NCBI GenBank assembly: GCA_963740765.1
Contig: CAVUFN010000016.1
Coordinates: 372,001 to 436,000, forward strand
DNA: 64,000 nt
From: DATLGB01 sp963740765
GTDB lineage: Bacteria; Actinomycetota; Thermoleophilia; Solirubrobacterales; Solirubrobacteraceae
Direction: 5' to 3'
The first letter of the stretch is position 1; every line of letters starts with the position of its first letter. Below the pieces are notes generated by a model. It did not search any database and was not told where the DNA came from. It was given only the letters and a program-made list of their open reading frames with translations. Made by a program: the position numbers and the translations under genes. Below, piece after piece: positions 1 through 9,274 of this stretch.

Positions 1-1130
1 AGCCAGCCGCTCATCAGCTCCAGCTCGGCGCGCAGCGCGTCGGCGGTCTCCGCCGGCGCATGCTCCTCGTAGTGCACGGACTGGGCGCGCAGGACGCCCG
101 CCCGGCGGTCGGACTTGAGGTCGACGCGGGCGACGAGACGGTCGCCGAGCAGGAACGGCAGCACGTAGTAGCCGTGCACGCGCTTCTCGGCTGGGACGTA
201 GATCTCGATGCGGTAGCGGAAGCCGAACAGCCGCTCGGCGCGCGGGCGCTCCCACACCAGCGGGTCGAACGGGCCGACGAGCGCCGTGGCGTCCACGGCG
301 CGCGGGACGCGCGCCTCGTGCCACAGGTATCCCGGCTTGGCCCAGCCCTCGACGCCGACCGGGAGCAGCCGCCCGTCCTCGACGAGCTCGGCGACCCGCG
401 GCGCGGCGTCCCTGGGCCCGATCCGGAAGTAGTCGCGCAGGTCGGTCTCCGTCGCCACGCCGAGCGCGCGCCCCGCGAGGGCCAGCAGTTCGCGCTGCGC
501 ATCGGCCTCCGGCGGCGTCGGCGTATCTAAGACCGCGCGGGGCAGCACCTTCTCCGGCAGGTCGTACCAGCGCTCGAAGCGCCGGCGCCGCGCGCTGGTC
601 ACCCGTCCCGACCAGAACAGGAACTCGAGCGCACGCTTGGTGTCCGACCAGTCCCACCAGGGGCCCTTCCGGTGGGTGCCATCGTCGAAGGCCCGCGCAG
701 GCAGCGGTCCCCGCTCGCGCAGTTCCTCGACGATCTCCTCCAGCAGCTCCGGCCGCTCGGTGGCGATCCGCTGCATGCCGCCCCACGCCTCGTGCGCTGC
801 CCGCTCCATGCGCCAGCGCAGCAGCGGCTGCGTCGCGACCGGGATCAGCGAGGCCTCGTGGCCCCAGTACTCGAAGAGCCGTCGCGGTGCGTACCAGGCC
901 AGCTTGTCCAGCGCTGCGCGGTCGTAGGGCCCGAGCCGCGCGAACAGCGGCAGGTAGTGCGCCCGCTCGAGCACGTTGACCGAGTCGATCTGGAGCAGCC
1001 CCAGCCGCTCGACGGCGGCGCTGATCGCGCGTGGCGAGGTGACCGCCCGCGGCCGGTCGAAGCCCTGCGCGGCCAGCGCGACCCGGCGCGCCTGCGCCGC
1101 GGACAGCTCAGTCCGGACGCGCTTCGTCAC
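1..1130 (-). CDS. YcaQ/AlkX-type winged-helix DNA glycosylase (3' end outside window)
   Basis: Translating the minus strand from a GTG at 1130 gives a continuous frame to the window edge that matches the winged-helix DNA-glycosylase family of E. coli YcaQ (formerly DUF1006). That family unhooks interstrand crosslinks and alkylated bases. The Gln-Ile-Asp triplet at residues 47-49 (GLLQIDSVNVLERAH) matches the Q-hydrophobic-D catalytic motif of the YcaQ/AlkX branch. It is followed by the usual ARLGPYDR segment and, around residue 150, the Trp-rich KGPWWDWSDTKRALEFLFW block. The C-terminal PFDPLVWERARAERLFGFRY segment is also typical. About 375 residues are visible and the stop codon lies outside. 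The start overlaps the 3' end of the GroES-like gene by 23 bp, which suggests co-transcription. The family call is firm; the exact lesion repaired is not visible. Confidence 0.85.
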   Translation of the reverse strand, partial: MTKRVRTELSAAQARRVALAAQGFDRPRAVTSPRAISAAVERLGLLQIDSVNVLERAHYLPLFARLGPYDRAALDKLAWYAPRRLFEYWGHEASLIPVATQPLLRWRMERAAHEAWGGMQRIATERPELLEEIVEELRERGPLPARAFDDGTHRKGPWWDWSDTKRALEFLFWSGRVTSARRRRFERWYDLPEKVLPRAVLDTPTPPEADAQRELLALAGRALGVATETDLRDYFRIGPRDAAPRVAELVEDGRLLPVGVEGWAKPGYLWHEARVPRAVDATALVGPFDPLVWERPRAERLFGFRYRIEIYVPAEKRVHGYYVLPFLLGDRLVARVDLKSDRRAGVLRAQSVHYEEHAPAETADALRAELELMSGW

Positions 1131-1425
1131 GCTCGAGCACGCCCAGCAACTCCGTCACGCGGCAGACGAGCAGGCGCTCCTCGTTGACGTCCACCCAGGC
1201 CCCCGCGCTCGCCGGGAACACGACGTGGTCACCGCGGACGACCGGCATGGCCACCCCGACCGATTCCCACCAGTCCAGCCCCGGCCCGACCGCGAGCACG
1301 ATGCCGTGGTGCGGCGGCGGCTCGTGCGAGCCGGGTGGGACGAGCAAGCCGGACTGGCGGACCCGGTCCGGTTCCAGCTCCTTGATGACCACGCGGTCGA
1401 AGAGCGGGCGCAGCTGGTCAGGCAT
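1108..1425 (-). CDS. GroES/Cpn10-like co-chaperonin domain protein
   Basis: This 105-residue protein has the Cpn10 fold pattern: an N-terminal PLFDRVVIKELEPD strand, a mobile-loop-like stretch (SGLLVPPGSHEPP) and then GIVLAVGPG. A later VVRGDHVVFPASAG segment corresponds to the GDxVxF strand of GroES. Canonical GroES has a Gly-Gly-Ile-x-Leu-Pro mobile loop. Here it is SGLLVPPGS, so binding to GroEL may be altered. No groEL lies nearby; the neighbours are an SDR (8 bp overlap upstream) and the YcaQ-like glycosylase downstream. This is more likely a divergent paralogue than the housekeeping groES. Confidence 0.75.
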   Translation of the reverse strand: MPDQLRPLFDRVVIKELEPDRVRQSGLLVPPGSHEPPPHHGIVLAVGPGLDWWESVGVAMPVVRGDHVVFPASAGAWVDVNEERLLVCRVTELLGVLERDEARPD

Positions 1426-2245
1426 CGAGCGCCCGGAGCAGCGCCTGGGTGTCCTCGCGGCGCAGGTTGGCGGCGTCGGCGCGCGGCCACCAGCCTCGGA
1501 TCTGCGACAGAACGGTCCAGCGGCGCGGCAGGATGACCTGCGGCGCGCGCCGCTCGATGCCGCGGACGATCCCCTCCCCCGCCTCGCTCGGCGGCAGCCG
1601 CTTGAGCAGCGGCCTGGGGATCCCGGCCATCATCTGGTCGCGCAGCGGATTGCGGTCCAGCGACTCGTGGACCATCTCCGTGTCGATGAAGCCGAAGTAC
1701 GCGGTCGTGGCGCTCGCTCCGTGCTGGTGCAGCTCGGACCGCAGTCCGCGCCCGAGCTGCTCGACGCCGGCCTTCGCCATCGCGTACGGCAGGTTGCCGG
1801 AGCCGTTCGTGAACGCGTAGACGGAGGCGACGACGGCGACGTGACCGCCGCGAGCGGCGATCTGCGGCAGCGCGGCCCGCACCGTGCGCCACACGCCGAG
1901 CAGGTCGACCTCCAGCACGCGCTCGAACGTCGCCTCGTCCATCCGCAGCGCGGTGGAGGGCGGCGGGGCGATGCCGGCGTTGGCGACGACGACGTCGAGC
2001 CCGCCGAAGCGCTCGACGATCTCGGCGACCACCGCGTCCATGCGCGCGCGGTCGGTCACGTCGGCGCCGAGGCCCACGGCGCCGCCGCCCAGCGCCGCCG
2101 CCGCTGCGGTGACCCCGGCTTCGTCGATGTCGCACATGACGACCTGTGCGCCGCGCGCCTGCAGCGCGCGCGCGGTCTCGAGGCCGATGCCGCGCTGCGC
2201 GCCCGTGACGAGGGCGATGCGGCCGGAGAGCGTGTAAGACGGCAT
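1418..2245 (-). CDS. SDR family NAD(P)-dependent oxidoreductase
   Basis: A classical short-chain dehydrogenase of 275 residues. The nucleotide-binding TGAQRGIG motif is at residues 14-21, NAG at 89-91, and the catalytic set Ser141, Tyr154 and Lys158 is intact (LPYAMAKAG). The C-terminal tail ending near RGWWPRADAANLRRE is longer than the catalytic core and may contact membrane or partner. The substrate cannot be told from sequence. The gene lies 9 bp downstream of the GT39-like gene's stop and overlaps the GroES-like gene, inside one minus-strand run. Confidence 0.85.
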   Translation of the reverse strand: MPSYTLSGRIALVTGAQRGIGLETARALQARGAQVVMCDIDEAGVTAAAAALGGGAVGLGADVTDRARMDAVVAEIVERFGGLDVVVANAGIAPPPSTALRMDEATFERVLEVDLLGVWRTVRAALPQIAARGGHVAVVASVYAFTNGSGNLPYAMAKAGVEQLGRGLRSELHQHGASATTAYFGFIDTEMVHESLDRNPLRDQMMAGIPRPLLKRLPPSEAGEGIVRGIERRAPQVILPRRWTVLSQIRGWWPRADAANLRREDTQALLRALDA

Positions 2246-2254
2246 CGCCCGAAC

Positions 2255-3583
2255 CTACTTCACGTAGAGGAAGCGGGGGATGGCCCGGAAGTCCAGCGAC
2301 TGGGGCAGCAGGGAGCGGGGGTCGACGAACTGGGGGCTGTCGCGGTGGAAGCGGACCTCCGTGGTGGCGGGGCCGTCGCGGCGGCTGAGCAGCTCGAAGC
2401 CGAACGGCGCCGGGGGCGTCGGCGGCCGCCGGCGCCCCGTGCGGTAGGCGGCGACGGCGACGATGTCCTCGACGTCGTGCGGCTCTGTCCGGCCGACCCG
2501 ATCGCGCAGGTACCACTGCAGCGGGCGCACGGCGTCCGTGCTGGCGACGACGATCGCGTTGGGCGGCACCCGCCGCGCGACCCCGCGCCAGTCCTCGCGC
2601 TGCAGCGAGCGGTCGGTGGCGGCGGTGATGGTGAACGCGGTGAAGAGCAGGACGAGCGCGACGCCCGCTGGGCGGGGCAGCCCGACGGCGACCACCGCCA
2701 GCAGAGGGACGAGCGTGGCGATCAGGTAGCGGTCGAGGACGTAGTCGGCGCCCACGACCGCGAGCAGCATCGGCAGCACGGCCGCGACGCCGGCCACCGC
2801 CAGCACGGCGGGCGCGCGACCGCGCGCGAGGACCGCGCCGGCGACAAGCGCCAGCACGGCGATCACGCCGAGGACGTCCACCGGCGTCCCGAACGCGCCG
2901 GTGGCGAAGTGCTTGCCCACGTCGGCGACGCGCGACGCGAGCGACGTGTCCGTGATCCAGTCCACGCGCGCGTCGGTCTGCGCGGCGAGCAGCGGTGCGA
3001 GGGCCAGCCCGCAGACCATCAGCGGGACCAGCTCGCGCCGGGCGCCGCGGCGCACCATCACGACCAACTGGGGCGCGATCAGGAAGATCGCGAAGTAGTG
3101 CACGAGCAGCGCGCCCGCGGCGGCGAATCCCCACGCCACGCGGCGGTCGCGCACCCAGAACAGCGTCATCAGCGTCGTGACGAACACCAGCAGCGCGTAG
3201 GGGCGGGCGTCCTGCGAGTACCAGACCAGCAGTGGCGAGGTGGCGACCAACCAGGCGGCGAGCGGGGCGGCCCGGGGCTTCAGCGCGCGCGCCAGCGCCC
3301 ACGCCGCCGGCACCGTGGCCACCCCGAGGACGGCCGACAGCGCCCGCAGCCCGGCCTCCCCCAACCCGAACGCCTGCGACCACAGCCAGGCGAGCGCGAA
3401 GTAGCCGGGGGGCATGCCCTCGTAGTCGGCCAGGTAGCGCATGGCGCCGCCGAACGAGCGGTTGAGCTCGATCGCCGTCGACGCCTCGTCGCGCCAGAAG
3501 GACTGGTCGCCGAGCGTCGGGAACCGGAGCGCGATGGCCACGAGGACCGCCGCGCCGAGCGTCACCTTCGCGCGCGAGCCCAC
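2255..3583 (-). CDS. GT39/ArnT-like polytopic glycosyltransferase
   Basis: A 442-residue integral membrane protein with about ten hydrophobic segments. The N-terminal pattern, a first helix followed by LRFPTLGDQSFWRDEAST, is typical of dolichyl-phosphate-mannose-type (GT-C fold) glycosyltransferases. In that pattern an acidic residue in the first extracytoplasmic loop (here Asp/Glu of WRDEA) serves catalysis. SQDARPYAL matches the second conserved loop of the family. The C-terminus (FVDPRSLLPQSLDF) is a small soluble tail. A role in sugar transfer to lipid or protein outside the membrane is an inference; donor and acceptor are unknown. The start overlaps the preceding small gene by 22 bp. Confidence 0.72.
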   Translation of the reverse strand: MGSRAKVTLGAAVLVAIALRFPTLGDQSFWRDEASTAIELNRSFGGAMRYLADYEGMPPGYFALAWLWSQAFGLGEAGLRALSAVLGVATVPAAWALARALKPRAAPLAAWLVATSPLLVWYSQDARPYALLVFVTTLMTLFWVRDRRVAWGFAAAGALLVHYFAIFLIAPQLVVMVRRGARRELVPLMVCGLALAPLLAAQTDARVDWITDTSLASRVADVGKHFATGAFGTPVDVLGVIAVLALVAGAVLARGRAPAVLAVAGVAAVLPMLLAVVGADYVLDRYLIATLVPLLAVVAVGLPRPAGVALVLLFTAFTITAATDRSLQREDWRGVARRVPPNAIVVASTDAVRPLQWYLRDRVGRTEPHDVEDIVAVAAYRTGRRRPPTPPAPFGFELLSRRDGPATTEVRFHRDSPQFVDPRSLLPQSLDFRAIPRFLYVK

Positions 3584-4085
3584 GCGATGAAGTTCTGGGT
3601 GCCGCGGATGCCGTCCTCCACGTCCTGGGAGTCCGGCAGGTCCGCGAACGCATCCTTGGCCGCCTGGGCGCGATCGCCGACCTTCTTGAGCAGCCCGGAG
3701 CGCGGGTTGCGGGCGACGGACCCGAGCGCGTCGAGGTAGTCGAACTCGGCCCCGAGCGCGGCCTCGAGCTCGTTCTCGTGCGGGATGTCCTGCTTGCGCG
3801 CCTGCCGGCGCCTGACCGCCTTGACCGCCTTCGCCTGGTCGCGGCTCGCGGCCCGGATCGCGGGCAGCAGCCTCGGCGCCTCGCGGCCGGGACGCAGCCG
3901 CTCGAGCCGGTCGGCCAGCGCGGCCTGGGACTTCGCCTGCGCCTTCAGCGCCGGCTCGAGCGCGGTCTTCGCCCCACCCGCCCCGTCGTCCTTCGTGCCC
4001 TCATCGACGATGCGAACGACGCCGTACGCGACGCCGAGCAGCGCAGCCAGAGCGAGGACCCGCAGGAACCAGCGCCGGAGTGCCC

Positions 4086-4089
<4 letters not shown>
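3562..4089 (-). CDS. Small membrane-anchored protein of unknown function
   Basis: A GTG at 4089, overlapping the acyl-CoA synthetase stop by 4 bp, opens a 175-residue frame. Residues about 8-26 (LRVLALAALLGVAYGVVRI) form a single N-terminal membrane segment preceded by arginines. The rest is a soluble, charged, probably helical region rich in Ala, Arg and Lys. It ends with FADLPDSQDVEDGIRGTQNF. I recognise no family. The architecture suggests an anchored extracytoplasmic protein. It overlaps the GT39-like gene by 22 bp and is probably co-transcribed with it. Confidence 0.6.
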
Positions 4090-5684
<1,595 letters not shown>

Positions 5685-5715
5685 GCTCGGAGTATCCCCG
5701 AATCCGCGTTTCGCC

Positions 5716-6408
5716 TCAGGCGACTCGCAGGCTCGTCCCCTCGGGCGACGTCACATGGATGCGCATGGCTGCAGCCACGCCGCCACCCAGCACGAGCGTG
5801 TGGTCGTTGACCCGGACCGTCAGCGGACCGTCGAACGGCTGCTTGTCGAGCACCTCGATGGCGTCACCCGGCCGGACGCAGCGCTCGTCGAGCCAGCGCA
5901 GCATCGCCGGGTCGGAGTCCGACACGCGCACGAAGCGCCCCGACGTGCCCGGCTCGAGCGCCTGCAGCGGGACCCCGCGGCGTGCGTCCGGGACCTCGAG
6001 GTCAGCCGTTGGGATCGGGTCTCCGTGCGGGTCGGCGGTCGGGTGCCCGAGCTTCTCGGCGATCAGGTCCTCGAGTTCCTCGGAGATGACGTGCTCGAGC
6101 ACCTCGGCCTCGGCGTGGACGCGGTCCCACGGCATGTCGAGGACCTCCGCGAGGAACAGCTCGATCAGGCGGTGGTGGCGGATGACCTCGAGCGCGATGC
6201 GGCGTCCGCTGGCGGTGAGCCGGACGCCGCGGTAGGGCTCGTGCTCGACGAGGCCGGCGCCGTCGAGCTTGCGCAGCATGCCGCTGACCGATCCCGGCGT
6301 CACGCCGAGCCGGTCCGCCAGCGCGGTGGTGGAGACGCCCCCGTCCCCCGCGCGCTCCTGCAGCGAGTAGATCGCCTTCGCGTAGTCCTCGATCGCCGCG
6401 CTGCTCAC
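5716..6408 (-). CDS. Metal-dependent DtxR/MntR-family regulator
   Basis: A 230-residue regulator with three parts. A winged helix-turn-helix occupies about residues 8-70 (VSTTALADRLGVTPGSVSGMLRKL). A metal-binding dimerisation domain follows (RHHRLIELFLAEVLDMPWDRVHAEAEVLEH, with the usual His/Glu ligands). A C-terminal FeoA/SH3-like domain completes it. This is the IdeR/DtxR arrangement. It lies 25 bp downstream of the Nramp transporter gene on the same strand, so Mn-responsive repression of that transporter (MntR role) is the natural reading. Fe versus Mn specificity is inferred from the neighbour only. Confidence 0.88.
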   Translation of the reverse strand: MSSAAIEDYAKAIYSLQERAGDGGVSTTALADRLGVTPGSVSGMLRKLDGAGLVEHEPYRGVRLTASGRRIALEVIRHHRLIELFLAEVLDMPWDRVHAEAEVLEHVISEELEDLIAEKLGHPTADPHGDPIPTADLEVPDARRGVPLQALEPGTSGRFVRVSDSDPAMLRWLDERCVRPGDAIEVLDKQPFDGPLTVRVNDHTLVLGGGVAAAMRIHVTSPEGTSLRVA

Positions 6409-6433
6409 CGGTGGTTCGCCTCGAAGCGGGCCA

Positions 6434-7699
6434 CTAGACCCCGATGAAGGTGTCGTAGAGCAGGAAGGCGTTGAGGCAGATGATGATCGAGGCCACGAGG
6501 GAGGCGACGATCGTCGTCCCGCGCTTGTTGACCAGCGCGCCCATCACATCCGCGCGCCGGGTGAGCATGATCATCGGCACCAGCGCGAACGGGATGCCGA
6601 AGGACAGGACCACCTGCGAGATGACGAGCACGTCGGTGAGGTTGACCCCGAGGGCGAGGACGATCAGGGACGGTGCCATCGTCAGGCCCCGGCGCAGGAA
6701 CAGGGGGATGCGGCGCTGGATGAAGCCCTGCATGACGACCTGGCCGGCGTAGGTGCCGACGCTCGAACTCGACAGCCCCGATGCGAGCAGCGCGATGGCG
6801 AAGGCGAGCGCGGCGCCCGAGCCGAGCATCGCCTCGAAGCCCGCGTGCGCGCCCTCGATCGTGTCGACCCCGGTGCGTCCCGATTCGTGGAAGAGCGCCG
6901 ACGCGATCACCAGCATGGTGAGGTTGATGACCCCGGCGAGGCCGAGCGCGACGAGCACGTCGGTGCGCTGGAAGCGCAGGATCGAGCGCTTCTCGTCGTC
7001 GCCCTCCGGCGTGATGCGGGACTGCGTGAGCGCCGAGTGCAGGTAGACGACGTGCGGCATGACCGTCGCGCCGAGGATGCCGACCGCCAGCAGCAGGCTG
7101 TCCGTCCCCTGGAGGCCGGGAACGAAGCCCCCGAGGAACGCGCCGCCGTCGATGTCGACCTTGGTGAGGTCGAACAGGAAGCCGATCAGGACGATGGCCA
7201 GCATCCCGCCGATGACGAGCTCGAAGCGCCGGTAGCCCTTCGACTGCAGCGCGAGGATCGCGAACGCCACGACGGCGGTGATCAGGCCCGAGGTGATCGG
7301 CGAGAGCCCGAAGAGCAGGTTCAGCGCGATGGCCGCGCCGACGAACTCGGCGAGGTCCGTTGCGATGGCGATGATCTCGGCCTGGACCCAGAGGCCGAAG
7401 GACACCCGCCGCGGCAGGTGCTCGCGGCACAGCTCGGGCAGGTTCTTGCCCGTGGCCAGCCCGGTCTTGGACGACAGGTACTGCACGAGCATGGCCATGA
7501 CGTTGGCCATCAGGATCACCCAGACGAGCAGGAACCCGTACTTGGCGCCGCCCGCGATGTTGGTCGCGAAGTTGCCTGGGTCGATGTACGCGACCGCCGC
7601 GACGAAGGCCGGGCCGAACATCGCCAGGCGCCCGCGAACGCGGCCGCGGGAACGGACGTTGGCGAGGGCCGTCGGATGTTCGAGCGCGCGAGCTTCCAT
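6434..7699 (-). CDS. mntH: Nramp-family divalent metal (Mn2+/Fe2+) transporter
   Basis: A polytopic protein of 421 residues from the ATG at 7699. The Nramp metal-site motif DPGNFATNIAGG in TM1 starts at residue 40. The TM6 motif MPHVVYLHS is present, where the family has Met-Pro-His. About eleven membrane helices are evident. These proteins import Mn2+ or Fe2+ with protons. A longer reading from 7750 exists, but its extra 17 residues come from the palindromic repeat at 7724-7763. ATG 7699 is therefore preferred. The gene is followed by a DtxR-family regulator, and a partly symmetric 16-bp box abuts the start codon. Confidence 0.92.
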   Translation of the reverse strand: MEARALEHPTALANVRSRGRVRGRLAMFGPAFVAAVAYIDPGNFATNIAGGAKYGFLLVWVILMANVMAMLVQYLSSKTGLATGKNLPELCREHLPRRVSFGLWVQAEIIAIATDLAEFVGAAIALNLLFGLSPITSGLITAVVAFAILALQSKGYRRFELVIGGMLAIVLIGFLFDLTKVDIDGGAFLGGFVPGLQGTDSLLLAVGILGATVMPHVVYLHSALTQSRITPEGDDEKRSILRFQRTDVLVALGLAGVINLTMLVIASALFHESGRTGVDTIEGAHAGFEAMLGSGAALAFAIALLASGLSSSSVGTYAGQVVMQGFIQRRIPLFLRRGLTMAPSLIVLALGVNLTDVLVISQVVLSFGIPFALVPMIMLTRRADVMGALVNKRGTTIVASLVASIIICLNAFLLYDTFIGV

Positions 7700-7714
7700 T
7701 TGAGGCTCGCCAAA
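7699..7714 (-). promoter_or_regulatory. Possible DtxR/MntR operator at mntH start
   Basis: On the coding strand, TTTGGCGAGCCTCAAA lies directly against the mntH start codon. It is a partial inverted repeat (TTTG/CAAA ends; half-site GCCTCAAA). Position and the adjacent DtxR-family gene make it a candidate metal-regulator box. Symmetry is incomplete and the consensus for this lineage is unknown to me. Confidence 0.3.
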
Positions 7715-7723
7715 CTCTAGCCG

Positions 7724-7763
7724 GTGTCGCTCACGGGTGGATCTACCCACCGCGACGCGACAC
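7724..7763. repeat. 40-bp palindromic intergenic repeat, copy 1
   Basis: A 40-bp element running from GTGTCGC to GCGACAC, with outer 7-bp inverted arms and an inner GGGTGG/CCACC pairing. It matches a second copy at 16646-16685 at 35 of 40 positions. It lies 9 bp past the stop of the sterol-desaturase-like gene (minus strand) and upstream of mntH. It can form a hairpin and probably acts as a factor-independent-like terminator or belongs to a dispersed REP-like family. No T-tract follows. Confidence 0.65.
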
Positions 7764-7771
7764 GGCTGGCG

Positions 7772-8629
7772 TCAGGACTCGCGGATCTCGCTGGGCGCGG
7801 GGACGTCGGGTCGCCAGCCCGGTCCCTTGAGCAGCGTGCGCCAGCGATCTCCGAAGCCGCGGGCGCGCCGGAAGTCCCCGAACATCGCCCGGTACTCGTG
7901 AAAGGCGACGGTGACCGGGTTGAACGTCTGGATGTTCTTGGTCAGGCCGTAGCGGACGCGCTCGCCCTCGCCCGTGAACGTCCCGAACATGCGATCCCAG
8001 ATGATCAGGATGCCCGCGTAGTTCTTGTCGAGGTAGACGTCGTTGGAGCCGTGGTGGACACGGTGGTGGCTCGGGGTGTTGAGCACGTACTCGAGCGGAC
8101 GCGGCAGCTTGCGCACGCGCTCCGTGTGGATCCAGAACTGGTAGATGAGGCTCCAGCTCTGCGCGAGCAGGACCATCCAGACCGGGAAGCCGGCCAGCGG
8201 CATCCACAGCCAGAACGGGAAGTAGGTCATGGGGACCCAGGTCTGGCGCAGCGCGGTCGAGAGGTTGTAGTGCTGGCTGGAGTGGTGGACGACGTGACTG
8301 GCCCAGAACAGCCGGCTCTCGTGACTGACGCGGTGGAACCAGTAGTAGGAGAAGTCGTCGGCGAAGAACAGCAGCACCCAGACCCACCAGTCGTCGGCGC
8401 TCAGGCGCAGCGGGGTGAGCTCGTAGAGCGCGGCGTAGACGAGCACGACGACGGCCTTCCAGCCGACGTTGATGATCACGTTGCCCAGGCCCATGGTCAG
8501 CGACGTGCGGCTGTCGCGGATCTCGTAGCCGACGAGGTCGTGGTCGTCCTGGAGGTGCTTGAAGGACGTCGCCTCCGCGATCAGCAGCAGCACGAAGAAC
8601 GGGATCGCGTAGTAGAGGACCTCGCTCAT
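7772..8629 (-). CDS. Sterol desaturase / fatty-acid hydroxylase family protein
   Basis: A 285-residue membrane-bound di-iron hydroxylase. The histidine clusters are all present in order: HRVSH, HVVHHSSQH and, near the C-terminus, HHRVHH. They are separated by membrane segments (LLFFADDFSYYWF, WMVLLAQSWSLIYQFW). Length and spacing fit the ERG3/C-5 sterol desaturase superfamily; bacterial members hydroxylate or desaturate lipids, carotenoids or related chains. The ATG at 8629 overlaps the stop of the FadR-type regulator (ATGA), so the two are co-transcribed and probably share regulation by fatty-acyl signals. The substrate is unknown. Confidence 0.85.
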   Translation of the reverse strand: MSEVLYYAIPFFVLLLIAEATSFKHLQDDHDLVGYEIRDSRTSLTMGLGNVIINVGWKAVVVLVYAALYELTPLRLSADDWWVWVLLFFADDFSYYWFHRVSHESRLFWASHVVHHSSQHYNLSTALRQTWVPMTYFPFWLWMPLAGFPVWMVLLAQSWSLIYQFWIHTERVRKLPRPLEYVLNTPSHHRVHHGSNDVYLDKNYAGILIIWDRMFGTFTGEGERVRYGLTKNIQTFNPVTVAFHEYRAMFGDFRRARGFGDRWRTLLKGPGWRPDVPAPSEIRES

Positions 8630-9246
8630 CGGACCGCCCGCCTCAACAGCTCGTCGGCGAGCGCGTGTGCGCCCGCGCCGTCGCCGCGGGCGATCGCCGC
8701 GACCAGCGCGCTCTGCGCGTCGAGGTCGTCGCGCTCGGCGGCGTACAGCTCGGGGTCGATCGCGCCGCTGCGCTGCGCGGCGACGAGCGTGTTGAGCGCG
8801 AGCCGGTAGGCGAGGTTGTCCGCCCCGTCGGTGATCGCCTCCCAGAACGCGACGTAGCCGTCCTCGCTGCTGGCGGGCTCGAGCTCGACGCCCGGCGAGC
8901 GCAGCGCGCACAGCCGCGCGACGTCGGCGCCGACCGCGGCGCGCATCTCGGCGATCGCGCCGACCAACCCTTCGGCGCCGGCCAGGCTCGTGAGCAGGTC
9001 GAGGCCCGCACTGCGGCGCCAGTCGGTGACGCGCGTGGCGCCGCCCTGGCTGACGGCGACGAGGCCGGCCTGCTGGAGCCGCTTGATCGCCTCGCGAACC
9101 GCGTGGCGGTTGACGCCGAAGCTCTCGCTCAGCGTCCGCTCGCTGGGGACGGGGTCGCCTGGCGCCAGGCGCCCCTCGAGGACCTCGGCGAGGAGCGCGT
9201 CGTGGACGTGCTCGGAGAGGAGGCGTCGCGGTGCTTCGATCGTCAT
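8626..9246 (-). CDS. FadR/GntR-family transcriptional regulator
   Basis: A 206-residue GntR-type regulator. The N-terminal winged helix contains the family signature PGDPVPSERTLSESFGVNRHAVREAI (in two runs, residues about 30-56). An all-helical FCD-like effector domain follows. ATG 9246 is chosen because a longer upstream reading would run into the convergent region and because the operator palindrome lies just before this start. It is translationally coupled to the hydroxylase gene downstream. Autoregulation and control of the hydroxylase are inferred from the adjacent operator. Confidence 0.88.
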   Translation of the reverse strand: MTIEAPRRLLSEHVHDALLAEVLEGRLAPGDPVPSERTLSESFGVNRHAVREAIKRLQQAGLVAVSQGGATRVTDWRRSAGLDLLTSLAGAEGLVGAIAEMRAAVGADVARLCALRSPGVELEPASSEDGYVAFWEAITDGADNLAYRLALNTLVAAQRSGAIDPELYAAERDDLDAQSALVAAIARGDGAGAHALADELLRRAVR

Positions 9247-9251
9247 CGCCA

Positions 9252-9266
9252 ACTGGTTATACCAGT
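9252..9266. promoter_or_regulatory. FadR/GntR-type operator
   Basis: ACTGGTTATACCAGT is a perfect 6-bp inverted repeat around a 3-bp centre. It contains the TGGTnnnACCA core common to FadR-family operators. It lies 5 bp upstream of the regulator's ATG, which fits autorepression of the regulator-hydroxylase operon. Confidence 0.65.
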
Positions 9267-9274
9267 GGGACGCC

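Noticed and set aside
1155..3653. Very long Arg-rich open frames on both strands (here and at 1184-3739, 16699-19491, 56293-59118 and elsewhere)
   Set aside because: They are shadows of real genes, produced by scarcity of stop codons in very GC-rich DNA; composition is Arg/Ala/Pro-rich and no family motifs occur.
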